Assembly (NCBI GenBank): GCA_949128115.1
Contig: OX421967.1
Span: forward strand, 8,794,070 to 8,858,069
Length of the DNA stretch: 64,000 bases
Origin: Anaspis maculata
Taxonomy: Eukaryota > Arthropoda > Insecta > Coleoptera > Scraptiidae
Direction of reading: 5' to 3'
Below, piece by piece: positions 54,191 to 64,000 of this stretch. Numbering within the stretch: the first letter of the stretch is position 1; every line of letters starts with the position of its first letter. Position numbers and translations under genes: made by a program. The notes under the pieces were generated by a model. The model was not told the DNA's origin. It saw only the letters and a list, made by a program, of their open reading frames with translations, and did not search any database.

Positions 54191-55733
54191 TAGCCCAGGC
54201 GCCAGGGAGCAAAAATCAGCTCAATAAGAAAATAATTGTTTCCTGGCTGGAAACTAGCTCAGAACGATCTGTGTGGCTTAGGTTTTGACATAGTAATTTC
54301 CCTCCTTCCAAAAATGTCGGCGTCATGTCGCCATCATCAACAAGAAGTGCACCAGCGTGGTTTTTGCCGAATATCTTCATTTTGGGCCATCTGACAGCAA
54401 AAGATGTAAGAAGTCATTTTGAAACCAATGAAATTCCCTACGGAATAGTTCTTAAATGACCTTTCTGCGACCTATGGTTTTTGAGATAGAGCTTCTGGAA
54501 GCGAAAGGCATTGTCGTAAAAGCTCCATGGCCACTTGACTCGAGAAACTAAAATGTCGATGTGACAAAAAGATTACAAAATGAGATTTCTCGGGAATCCT
54601 TCATGCTATAGTTGCGGTCATGGTCTTAAACTCTTTCTCTTGAACCGTTGATTACGAATATAGAAAAGTCAAAAACGTCACATTGTACATATACAGGGTG
54701 TACTGAGGGAATCAAATCAGATCAGAGGAATTTTACAGATTTCTTCGATTTAGCCTATATGCGACACTCTAAGCACCTAATACACTAAAGAAGTGATCAG
54801 CTCACAGCTTTACTGTAAAATGTTTTGAAGGCCCTCTGAAATCATCAAAATATTCAAAATTTACAGTAACATGGAATGTATATAACAGTATTTATATACC
54901 AAGGGACCAAAGTGAATTTTCAATTCAGGGATTTGGACTCAAAGGGCCCTTGAGCAACAAACTTCACCCAAGGGATCAAATTTTCACTTTGGTTCCTTGG
55001 TATATAATATACTGTTACATACATTTCTTGCTACTGTAAATTTTGATGATTTCAGAGGGCCTTCAAAACATTTCACAGGAAGGCTGTGAGCTGACCACTT
55101 CTTAAGTGTATCAAGTGAAGCTTACAGAGCAATGCATGATGATATTGGACTCGTGATAAGTGCTTAGAGTTTCGCATTGGCTAAATCGAAGAAATATGTC
55201 TAATTTCTCTGTTCTGATTTGGTTCCCGTAGTACACCTTGTATATGTACAATGTGACGTTTTTGAATTTTCAATATTCGTAATCTACGGTTCAAGAGGAA
55301 GAGTTTAAGACCATCACCGCAACTATAGCATAAGGGATTCTCGAGTAATCTCATTTTGAAATTTTTTTTCTCACATCGACATTTTAGTTTTCGAGTCAAG
55401 TGGCCATGAAGCTTTCACGACAATGACTCTCGCTTCCAGAAGCTCTATCTCAAAGACCATAGGTCGCAAAAAATTGATTGAAAAACCAAACTGTAGGGAA
55501 TTTCATAGGCTTCAACATGACTTTCCACATCTTTTGCCGTCAGATGACCCAAAATTAAGATATTCGGCAAAAACGAGGCTGGTGCACTTCTTGTTGATGA
55601 TGGCGACATGACCCCGACATTTTCGAAAGGGGGTGAACTAGTATGTCGAAATCTAAGCTACACAGATCGTTTTAAGCTGATTTCCAGCCAGGAAACAATT
55701 ATTTCTTTATTGCTTTCCCTGGCGCCTGGACTA
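54191..55733. mobile_element. 1.5-kb near-complete palindrome, ends TAGYCCAGGCGCC, duplication TCT
   Basis: The arms 54191-54920 and 54979-55733 are inverted copies around a short centre near 54948 that itself contains CTCAAAGGGCCCTTGAG. The ends are TAGCCCAGGCGCC and GGCGCCTGGACTA, with TCT outside both (54188-54190, 55734-55736). The other arm of the surrounding foldback (rc of 47682-47697, GCGCCCTCTGGGGGTG) shows the same site uninterrupted with a single TCT, so the insertion and its 3-bp duplication are directly visible. Arms are roughly 85-90 percent alike by eye. Non-coding. Confidence 0.88.
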
Positions 55734-56165
55734 TCTGGGGCAGTTTCGCGGCACAAAAACATTTTCGGTTGAAACTTGTAGGGACTTACAGGAGCTACAA
55801 CTTTTGTTGGGAATTTTTCCCACCACTATCATAGAAAACCAGATAGAAAACTGTAAAAAAAACCACCCCCTAGAAAACGACGGTTTCCGGCTTCTGGCAC
55901 TTTTTCTTGACAAGTTATTGGATAGTTCTCAACATAACTTGTTCCAAATATTTTTCCGAACATTTCAAAAAAAAAAGTCAAAATCCAACCAATAGCAACT
56001 GATATATAGAAAAACACCCTTATCTCGGAAAGCTCAAGAAAATTTTGGTGGATTTTTGCGGTCCAGGGCTCTGTGGGGGATTCCCTAGATGTATGCAAAA
56101 ATCTAGCCAGATTACACGTTTTGTAGATATAAGACACTTTTTGAGCCAGGTTGACTGGCCTACAA

Positions 56166-58212
56166 GACGTTCGTCAATTTTGAAGTGATATTTGTACACA
56201 AAAAACTTGTACAAAGTAGATCATGGACGCTTTTTTTGAAATTCTCCGCAAGTCTGGATATGTGGAACAGAAAGAGAGACCATGTCGAGGAAATGCCCGG
56301 AAATAAGACAGAACCGGAGAATTGCCTACCAAAGAAAACGAAAGAAGACTGAAATATTTAGATGGAGGTGACGACGAGAGAAAGGATTGGCACATCATTC
56401 ATTATAAGTTGAAGAGCTGCCATAAAAACAACCATTCTATGTTATGATAAGTTCAGTTCACACCAGCCTAGGAAACTGGCCTCGTGAAGTCGTGAATAGA
56501 TCACGACCGGCTCAATTATGAATTGACCCCTAATCTAAAACTTTCCGACTATCTGCCGATGCTATTCCAGCATGAATAAACGATATATAAAAGAGGACGA
56601 AACGGGGCGAGGGAGGGTGGGGGGCAGCGATGAATATGTGGTGTGCGAATTCCAAAGGACGCTTCGCAAATTGGAAATAGGTTGGCAGTTCTGGAAATAA
56701 TGTCGGCCTCCCCCCCTCCCCTCCGTCCGTGTCGTGATGTGGTGCATGCCTCCGCCGATATTTACAAGTTGTAAATTGACTGAATAAAATAGTTAGTGTC
56801 AGTTCTCGGTCGTAAATTAGGCATAATTGGGGATGAACTTTGGTAATATTGCCACGATACAATTCCCAGATAATTACTAAAACATAACTCATTCGCATTT
56901 ATACCTCATCCATCTGCCGTCTCCGTCTCTCTCCGGCCGTGCGCCCGGATGCCGTTCTTTCTCACTCGCACACCGTTCTATGTGTTACACGTATATACCA
57001 AAACTGACAACTACCCCGAAATATATTCAGCTACACCCAGTGTATATTAACATCATCAAAGTCGCGTGACGTTTACAAATAATTAGCTCGACTAATCGCT
57101 TTTATTTCATTGTGCAGATGCATCAACCTTTAAGAAGTAATTACTATTTCTGTCACAATCTCAGCGCTTTTTACAGTGTAGGTACTGGAAAAAAAGATGA
57201 AACTAGTTAGAAAAGTTACGCATTACGACGTATACCACGGAATAAAGAGTATTAAATAAAGCATTTATTGAAAAAATCAAGTTTCACTTTTGGAGTTGAA
57301 GGGTTAAAAATAGTTACTTCAAAGATATCGAGCCAAGGTTCTCTTGAAGCACCCTGTATAACCAAATAAAAAATATGGTTACGTTCAGAAGAATGCCGGT
57401 CACCCGAAACAATGTCAATTTTACACACCAGATATTTTGTAGGTATACACCTATACGATGATAAGAGGGTCGAGAAAGTGTAGCAGAGAGACCAACAACG
57501 AAAAACGAAGGAAACGAAGAAATTTGGAATATTCGTGGAAAACATACGAATGAGTCTGTCAATGTGGTATTCCAATATGTTTAAAAAGGAATGCGCGATG
57601 CGCCCCTCCTGATGCCCGGCCTGCCGCTGGACGACGGCCACGGCAATAAAACACGTCCGTCCTAATACCGGGATATTTACATTCCCCGGTATTGCACTGC
57701 ATTTTTGGGACTTCCACACACTTTATGCACACATACCGAAAGATATTCTCCATAATGTGTATGTGCATGCGATAGCAGTTTGGATTCTCGGATGTGCCAT
57801 AAATCGCGCACATATACCTACGGTCACATAATGTCGGCAATTGATTTTGTTCGGTCGGCAACACTGCGTGTCATTTCGACGTGTCACATACCTATGACCA
57901 AGTTATTACCTATGCATGAAATATATAAACCATTACTTGAGATGGACTTTTATTGTTGAATCAAGTCTACTGGAAGGTAAATCCGTTTAGGTAGCAGAAA
58001 ACGTAATTAGAGCAGATGGATATGAGGAAAAACTCATTGTAGAACATCATGAAGAACCCAAAGAACCTGATGAAGCATTTAGTATTGAAGGCTTGACAGG
58101 ACTCTTGAGCTTTTCTTGACTAAAAAAAAGGAATTTTGTAGGTGGCAGGAAAATAGATATACATAATAGAGGTACAAGAAAAATCGAATTGTAGCACACA
58201 CCCACACCTAAC
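56166..58212. other. Apparently single-copy segment
   Basis: No repeat partner was found for most of this stretch. It contains GC-rich and pyrimidine-rich patches (56600-56760, 56900-56960), a GATATATAAAAGAGGACG TATA-like string near 56582 and a CACCCTGTATA motif near 57351. The minus-strand frames 56530-56898, 57252-57719 and 57559-57864 lack recognised domains. Host promoter or intron sequence is possible but not shown. Confidence 0.35.
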
Positions 58213-58422
58213 TGTTGTGTCGTGTGCTTCAATTAGTGGACTGTATTCATCAATTTTAGCGTCGTTTATTATAAAAAATTACAAAAATCTGTTATTCCAC
58301 ATTTTATGTCTCTCTTCTTTGACGACCACATTTACGACGACTGCCAAAGCTGTCCACGTCCAGTTCTACGCGCCCTCGTTTACAGCGCGGGAGTACAGGA
58401 CCGGAGTGGCCCCAACCCAACA
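58213..58422 (-). mobile_element. 3' LTR of the BEL/Pao element
   Basis: On the minus strand it begins TGTTGGGTTGGGG and ends GACACAACA, with a 5-bp terminal inversion TGTTG/CAACA. It contains a polyadenylation-like AATAAA near 58264 (minus strand). It follows the purine tract directly. At 210 bp it is short but within what LTRs can be. No second copy is found up to 64000, so the 5' LTR is missing or beyond the window. Confidence 0.72.
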
Positions 58423-58436
58423 TCTTCTCCCCCTTG
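58423..58436 (-). promoter_or_regulatory. Polypurine tract of the BEL/Pao element
   Basis: CAAGGGGGAGAAGA on the minus strand directly abuts the LTR start TGTTG. This is the expected primer site for plus-strand DNA synthesis. Confidence 0.75.
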
Positions 58437-58439
58437 AAA

Positions 58440-61400
58440 CGTAGTTTCAAATCTGGGATCCAGTGGGAGAGGGCGCAGCTTCCCAACTGAACGCTGGAGT
58501 TATCCAGTAGATGTTCGTATTGTTGCCACTCTGACAACGCCGTCTTGGCCGGGGTGAGTGGCTATCACTCTTGCTGATTGCCAGCGCATAGGTGCAGCAT
58601 TTTTATCCACCACGGTGACCGAGTCGCCAACCTCCAAATTCCTAGACGTGGGGTCGTCCAGCGGGTTCGAGATTGAGGATGGGTTGAATATGCGGTGGAC
58701 CATCTCCTCCAAAAGTGAGCTCTGACCTTTTGAAGATGAATCCATTTGGATGTCAGAGTCTGGTTGGTTGTCTCGACATGCGGTGGATCCACGGGATCTA
58801 CTAGTACATCTCCTATCAGAAAAGGTGACGGCGCGATTGCTGTTGAATCAAAACAATGATTAGTGGTTGGACACAACGGTCGCGAATATAAAATTGCTTC
58901 CATTTGATTACATAGAATATTTAGTTCTTCAAACGTTAACATGAGTCCTTGAGTGACTCGAAAGGAATGTTTTTCAAACGATTTCACGGCGGCCTCCCAT
59001 AGGCCTTCATGATGTGGAGACCATGGGGGAATTTTCTTCCACGAAATACCTTGTTGTGTTAACCATTCGATTGGGTGATCATTGTTACTGCACCAAAATT
59101 GTTTTATATTCATCAAGAAGATGTTCGGCGCCCACGAGAGTTGTGGCGTTATTCGAATGAATTTCTCGACACAAACCGCATCGAGCGGTGAATCTTCTAA
59201 TGGCCGCAATGAATGCTTGTGACGTCAAGTCGCTGACGACCTCGATGTGGACCACCTTCGATTTTCGTGACACTCTACCCCGTAAAATTTCGAATTGTCT
59301 CGACAGCTTGCTTATCCTGCTTTGAGGTAAATCACTCATTAAATGTTCAGCTGGTCGTGGCTTCACTCGGAAGCTATTGATGCACTGATGAATGCTTTTT
59401 CGGACTGCTTCACGTACAGAAAGTGGCCAATACTTTGAACGGAGAATGCCCAGAGTCAGTTGAGGGCCACTGTGCAACAAACGCTCGTGAGTCTGTTTGA
59501 TGATCAGATTTGTCAAGTGATGAGGTGGCAGGATGATCGGGTGCTTCTGATCCACAGAAATGTTCCCCTGGTTTAACCTACCGCCCACGCGTAGAATCAT
59601 GTCATTGTCAAGATAGGGTTTGAGTTGACTCAATTTACTGGTTCGGTCAACATGTGTCCTTAACGTTGGATTTGCTCAATTTCTGGATTAAAATCCTCTG
59701 TTTGAACAACCCTGATCATCGAATGTGTAGCGTACTCGAGATCAGCAACTGACAAGGTACCTGTTTTTTTTTTTTGATGACCTGTTCTTACAGTTGAATG
59801 TGAACCCATGACAGTAAGCTATGACTCTGGTGAGTCTGTTCAATGATGAGAAGTTCTTGAAGATTCCACTGTTGACTGAGTTTTTGATGTGAGCCACATA
59901 AGCTGTGACCTTGAATTCCATGGTTGTTTCTTCGGAATGCAAAAAAGACGGTTGATCAGGAAACGGTTCCTGTTGTCTGATGAACTCTGGTCCTGTCCAC
60001 CATTGCTTCAATGACTCGAGTTGTTCTGGTTTACATCCTCGCGACAGTACATCAGCTGGATTTTGAGTGGATGGAATGTGAAACCAGTTGTGTTGCAGTC
60101 CCGATACTCTATTTGCACAGGACGTTTTCAATTTGGATAGCGGTGTGTTCATTCAACTCAGAGCCACTGTTGAGTCCGAAGAACAGCGTACAGTTGAAAC
60201 TGATTCCTGCAACGCTTCTATCGCTCGTGATATCAATCTTGTTGACAATACCGCAGCGTTGAGTTCCAGTCTTTGTAAGGAGATTGTTTTTGATGGCGCT
60301 ACACGACTCTTGAAGCACATGAGATGTGCCGATACGATTTCATCCGAGTTGACAGAAACTGCGTAGATGCAAGCGCCAAAGGCCTTTTCGCTAGCGTCGG
60401 CAAATCCAAAGATCTCAAACTTTTCACTTGCGTTTCGTCGATTGATGTCTCTGGGTATTCGGATCTCGTTGATAGCGCTGAGGGTCTCAGAAAACTGATG
60501 CCAGGTGTTGTGTATCGGTTCAAGTAATGGTTGATCCCAATCCATCTTCAGTTGCCACAGTTGTTGCATGATCGACTTTACTGAAACGATTATGGGTCCG
60601 ATGAGTCCTAATGGATCAAACAGCTGCGAAATGGTTGATGGAACGTTTCTCTTGGTCGACTGTTCGGGTAATGGGCGTGGTTTTAACGAATAACGAAAGG
60701 TATCCTGATGCGAATCTCGATCGACTCCAAGTGTTTTCGCGGCTTAATCTTTGTCAAACACCAGGAACGACTGATCGTCTGACTTGTTCCCCAAATTCTG
60801 CAACCTGATTCGTTAGATCGCCACTTCCTCAAGTTAACCGCCCTTCGCCAGCAACGTGTTTGATTGATCCTGTTTTGCTATCGCTTGTTCTCTTGATCTA
60901 GCGCCGGTAAGGACATCATCCAAATAAAAATCTCTCACGAATGCTTGCTTGGCCAACGGATATTCATCCTCATGATCAAGGTTTAGCTGTTGTAATGTTT
61001 TTGTTTCAAAGTATGGTGCCGGAGAAGTGCCATAAGTCACCGTGTTGAGTGTGCAGGTGGGAATGTTGTCCAATTGGTATCTCCAAAAGGTGCACTGCAA
61101 CGGTCTGTCTTCAGGATGTACAAGAATTTGGCGATACATCATTTTGACTTTTGCCGTCAATATATACTCGTGAACGCGAAACCTGAGAATGATGTCGAAA
61201 AGGTCGTCCTAAATTTTGAGACCTACGCATAGCATGTCGTTCAAAGATCTTCCAGAGACTGACAGCCAACTTCCATCAAAAACTACACAGAGTTTAGTAG
61301 TTGAACTGCTCTTCTTAACAACGTCATGGTGTGGCAGATAACTGTACCGTGTGTCATCACTAACTGTACCGTGGAGAAACTCTTTCTGATGAACTCGAGC

Positions 61401-62950
61401 CGTTTTCCAGTTATATGTTTTAAGCGTTTGGTACAACTTGATTTGGAGGAAGCTAAATACAGTTGGGCTACTCAGATGAAGCTGCCCTTCCGGTTCGTTG
61501 GTTTTGGTGATTTGTGGCCGCGTCTAAACTTGCAAAGCTTGATGAGACACAGGGAGGAGATTCTTGCTCGTTATGCGGAACGTCTTCATCACAATGATCT
61601 GAATAGGGTGCAATCCTCCAATTTCTCCACATTGTACAGTTCTTTCGCCTTCAGTTCTGGCTGCTCACCATACCTGCGGTTGGATTTGCCTATTCGTGCC
61701 ACTAAGGTAATAGCCCAGTTGAGGCTAGGAAGTGATCGGTACTTGAAATTTACGTGGAAGGGGTCATGCTATCGAATATTAACCGAAGAACTGTGTTCAG
61801 TTTGTAATTTGAACAAAAAAGAAACCTTAGATCACCTTCTTTTTGAGTGTCCAATTTACAGACCTTTGAGATCACATTACATGAGCAATATTGACAATCT
61901 GGCGGTGCTTCTACGTGTCATTGAGAATAATGATAAGAGTGATATCATGACAATTGTTAATTTCATTGTGAGAATGCTCAAATTAAGAGCATTCAGTAGG
62001 AATGAATAATCGGTCTTTTTACATCCTTTTTTATTTTTTTTTCCTCTATGTCATACTGCACTATTGTAATATTTTTAGTTATTTTACCTAATTTTATTGA
62101 ATTATTCCATTTTTGTTCTACTCCCTTGTTCATAGTGTTACCACTGAAAGAACAATAAACAGTATTATTATTATTATTATCATCACTTAAGTTTTTGATC
62201 TTGGACATGACGGCCTGAAACTTCATACTGTGCCATGAAGTCAATATATTAATTTTTGAAATTCATGTTCGTGTTCATTTTTCTTTCAACAGCCTGCAGT
62301 CGCTGCAATACTGTTTAGCTTGAGTTTCCTAGTTCGGAAATGTCCTCCTTCAAAGGCAACCTCACTGTGTATCTGCCGTCGGATTCTCTTGTCACGGTTT
62401 CCTTGTGATGATTTTCTGCTTCCTTCTCTTCCGACGTCAACATCGGCCTTGGTAGAATTTCTTCTGTTCTCCAGAACTTTTCCACCTGATCCTCTAAGCT
62501 GATCGTTTGCACGAAGTGATCGAGTGTTTTTGTTGGTTGTTGATTCGGCAATGGTCCCGCCACAATCCAGCCAAGTTTTGATTCATATAGCATGGGCTGA
62601 TGCCTTCCTAGATTGACTTGTTGACCTTCGATCAAATGCCAAAACAGCTCTCCATCGATAAAAATATCCATTTCCGCCGGTATGTTGTATTCCGGATCAG
62701 CTAGTTGAAGGTCTGGAGAGTGGTTGTTTGGATTGTTGAACTTCGTTGATGGCAAGTTTCCTGTTATCGTCGGAATTACAAGGCAACTCAATGAGGACTG
62801 ATCATTGGACACCATAGAAGAAAACTCAACCTCGACCGAATTATGTATCTTCATGATCTTGGTACCGATGCCAAAGACTTGAAGCTCAAGCTCGTTGAAG
62901 GTACAAACCAATTGATTTGCCACTCATCCAATAAGCGACGAATCCAAGAT
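58440..62950 (-). pseudogene. BEL/Pao pol pseudogene (protease-RT-RNase H-integrase)
   Basis: Minus-strand fragments in the BEL order, from high to low coordinates. First are retropepsin-like/DUF1758 remains (62945-62500: CLVIPTITG.LP, LGWIVAGPLP near 62571). Next is the RT start (ELGNSS near 62325, QRLQAVERK near 62300), then SYLPHHDVV/STTKLCVVFDGS near 61290 and FYLDDVLTG near 60915, the catalytic YLDD box. The RNase H-like part follows (FGFADASEKAFGA near 60430, LQRLELNAAVL near 60265, IPSTQNPADVLSRG near 60070). Then come the integrase zinc finger (H..H...C..C, 59540-59390), the integrase core (HHEGLWEAAVKS near 59005) and a DUF5641 tail (LEVGDSVTVVDKN near 58640). Many stops and frameshifts occur, and the integrase second-Asp position reads SNN. 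No gag is seen beyond 62950. Confidence 0.85.
61434..62185 (+). pseudogene. 5'-truncated non-LTR element nested in BEL/Pao
   Basis: A plus-strand frame (from 61434 to 62009) encodes the C-terminal end of a non-LTR reverse transcriptase protein: AQLRLGSDRYLKFTWKG, then the zinc-binding tail CSVCNLNKKETLDHLLFECP and a final helix. The 3' part ends AACAATAAACAGTATTATTA with a (TTA)n tail to about 62180. The bases around 61419-61433 and 62186-62200 resemble each other (10 of 15), and on the BEL strand both encode Q-x-L-K. This is what an old target duplication would leave. BEL coding resumes on both sides. The clade was not determined. Confidence 0.78.
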
Positions 62951-64000
62951 GGCGGCCAAAAGAAGAAATAATTTAACTGTCATATTTCCGGAGATAGTGG
63001 GCGGGGTCGGTGGCAGCACATAGCATTTCGTTCATTCTCCACTTCATCCTCTGTGGAACTGTCAAATTTCATCCCAGTATCTTGAAAAAGCACTGATTTA
63101 TTGAAAAATGTTATTTTCTATGAAACAGACCACCAATTCCAGGATTTTTCGGAACCACGGCTGAATATGCTGAGACGCGGTCTATTTTAGCTTAGAAAGC
63201 ATCAAATTGTGAATCTACTTGGTGATTTCCATGAATCCAACTCTTTGGTTCAGAAGCTGGAATCTTTGCATCTTTGAACACCTGTATGGTGTATATGGCG
63301 TCTGCATTTCTTAAAAGAAAGGTATGGATATGTATGTACCACCATCGTGACAAATGGCTGTGCCTCACCCCAAAATGCAAGGTTGAGCCCAAAAACAGCC
63401 ACTTACCGCCGCACTGAATGGATAGTTGCCTATTGGAGCTTGGAAAACATGGAGAAGCGAAAGAAAAAGTCGAGGAAAATGTGCTACAGAAGCACAAATC
63501 AGACTTGCCGTTTTGGACTTGCGAATGTCTTTCAATGATCGACTGTTGTAGTCAAGCCAATGATTGGTATCTTTGGAAAAACAGGATTGACTTGACCGTT
63601 CCACTGAAAAAGGTTTTCACCTAGCTCAGCTCAGCTAGTCAGCTGAACGTTCACGTACATAATGCCATTGACCGAATTCAATCAAGTTTTGAGTTCATGT
63701 AACGAGACGGGGTTCACTACTTTTTGACTTTGCAGGCTATCCAATGTAGCGCTGCCGTCGAGTTACACTAGCAATGAACACTGGAAACATGGAAATGTAC
63801 AGTATTCTCCGTGACTTCAGAGAAAGCTCGATTGAAGATGTTCATTGCCTAAAAATGTCGTCATTTCAAAAGGCTCAAGAGCCTCCCAACGTCTCGATGT
63901 CGCCCTCGTGAATTGAAATGTAATGCGTAGAAGCGTCCTGCTACTGATAATCTTGAGTATCATCGAGTCAGATCACCAAATCATCAGTTTTACACCGCGC
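62951..64000. other. Beyond the BEL fragment, no gene recognised
   Basis: No gag-like sequence or LTR is found. An AAGATGGCGGC motif is at 62946-62956, exactly where the BEL coding similarity fades. Open frames on both strands at 63192-63624 have no recognised domain. The region runs off the window. Confidence 0.4.

Larger units (their letters stand above)
47253..56162. mobile_element. 8.9-kb foldback, ends TAGGCCAGTCAA, duplication CAA
   Basis: The left arm (47253-48124) matches the inverse of the right side (53667-56162) over most of its length. Landmarks are TTTTTGCATACA, TAGGGAATCCCCCACAGAGC, GATAAGGGTGTTTTT, AATTCCCAACAAAAGTTGTA, ATCGTGTGGGGATCTAAAGG and CTAAGACACGTGATGAC. The ends TAGGCCAGTCAA and TTGACTGGCCTA are inverted, with CAA outside both (47250-47252, 56163-56165). 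Without the nested retrotransposon (48134-53658) and palindrome (54191-55733) it would be about 1.8 kb. An inner piece also occurs in forward orientation at 53690-53830. No transposase. Termini and 3-bp duplication match the TAGNCCAG group. Confidence 0.75.

Noticed and set aside
62951..64000. Gag of the BEL/Pao element
   Set aside because: No minus-strand frame here shows gag or zinc-knuckle features; the open frames overlap on both strands.

Overview
This is a stretch of an animal nuclear genome, almost certainly an arthropod and probably an insect. The evidence is the mix of decayed mobile elements: a BEL/Pao LTR retrotransposon, an I-like non-LTR retrotransposon with an RNase H domain, RTE-like and Jockey/CR1-like non-LTR fragments, a Tc1/mariner transposase tail, hAT-like and Harbinger-like non-autonomous elements and tRNA-derived repeats. 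Short GTAGGTAGGTA-type strings, common in several insect orders, are scattered throughout. I cannot name the species. No complete host gene is visible. The only large intact reading frame is ORF1 of the I-like retrotransposon (464 codons). Many ATG-less or antisense open frames arise from repeats and are not annotated as genes.

Layout. 0-7 kb: a degenerate dimeric tandem array (913-1475), a Tc1 transposase C-terminus inside an inverted repeat, a tRNA-like sequence and a solo LTR with a 4-bp target duplication. 7.1-9.9 kb: a long inverted-repeat element holding an RTE-like remnant. 11-15 kb: foldbacks and an RTE-type ORF1 remnant; an 896-bp foldback abuts it, flanked by a 5-bp duplication. 16.7-20.2 kb: a 3.1-kb terminal-inverted-repeat element that split a ~115-bp tandem array. 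22.4-26.1 kb: a second such element with nested insertions, followed by a Jockey-like RT fragment. 28-31.7 kb: shuffled direct repeats. 31.7-35.7 kb and 40.8-45.4 kb: a highly degenerate satellite (GAGCCCCCTTGTGTCTTCATG type), present in both orientations and repeatedly interrupted by transposons. 36.2-37.3 kb: weak exon-like frames on the minus strand. 47.2-56.2 kb: an 8.9-kb foldback hosting a full-length but broken I-like retrotransposon and a 1.5-kb palindrome. 58.2-62.9 kb: a BEL/Pao element on the minus strand, itself interrupted by a 5'-truncated non-LTR element.

The most interesting result is a set of four long-inverted-repeat elements (16827-19924, 22449-26134, 47253-56162, 54191-55733). 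All end in TAGNCCAG and are flanked by perfect 3-bp duplications (TAG, TAG, CAA, TCT). One has a paralogous empty site and another splits a tandem array cleanly. They look like one non-autonomous DNA-transposon group whose superfamily I cannot assign. The window also shows repeated insertion of different transposons into one satellite family, and a 15-bp minisatellite that received a hAT element. Apparently single-copy islands (about 5.5-6.4, 20.5-21.7, 37.4-39.5 and 56.2-58.2 kb) are the best places to look for host regulatory sequence or exons.
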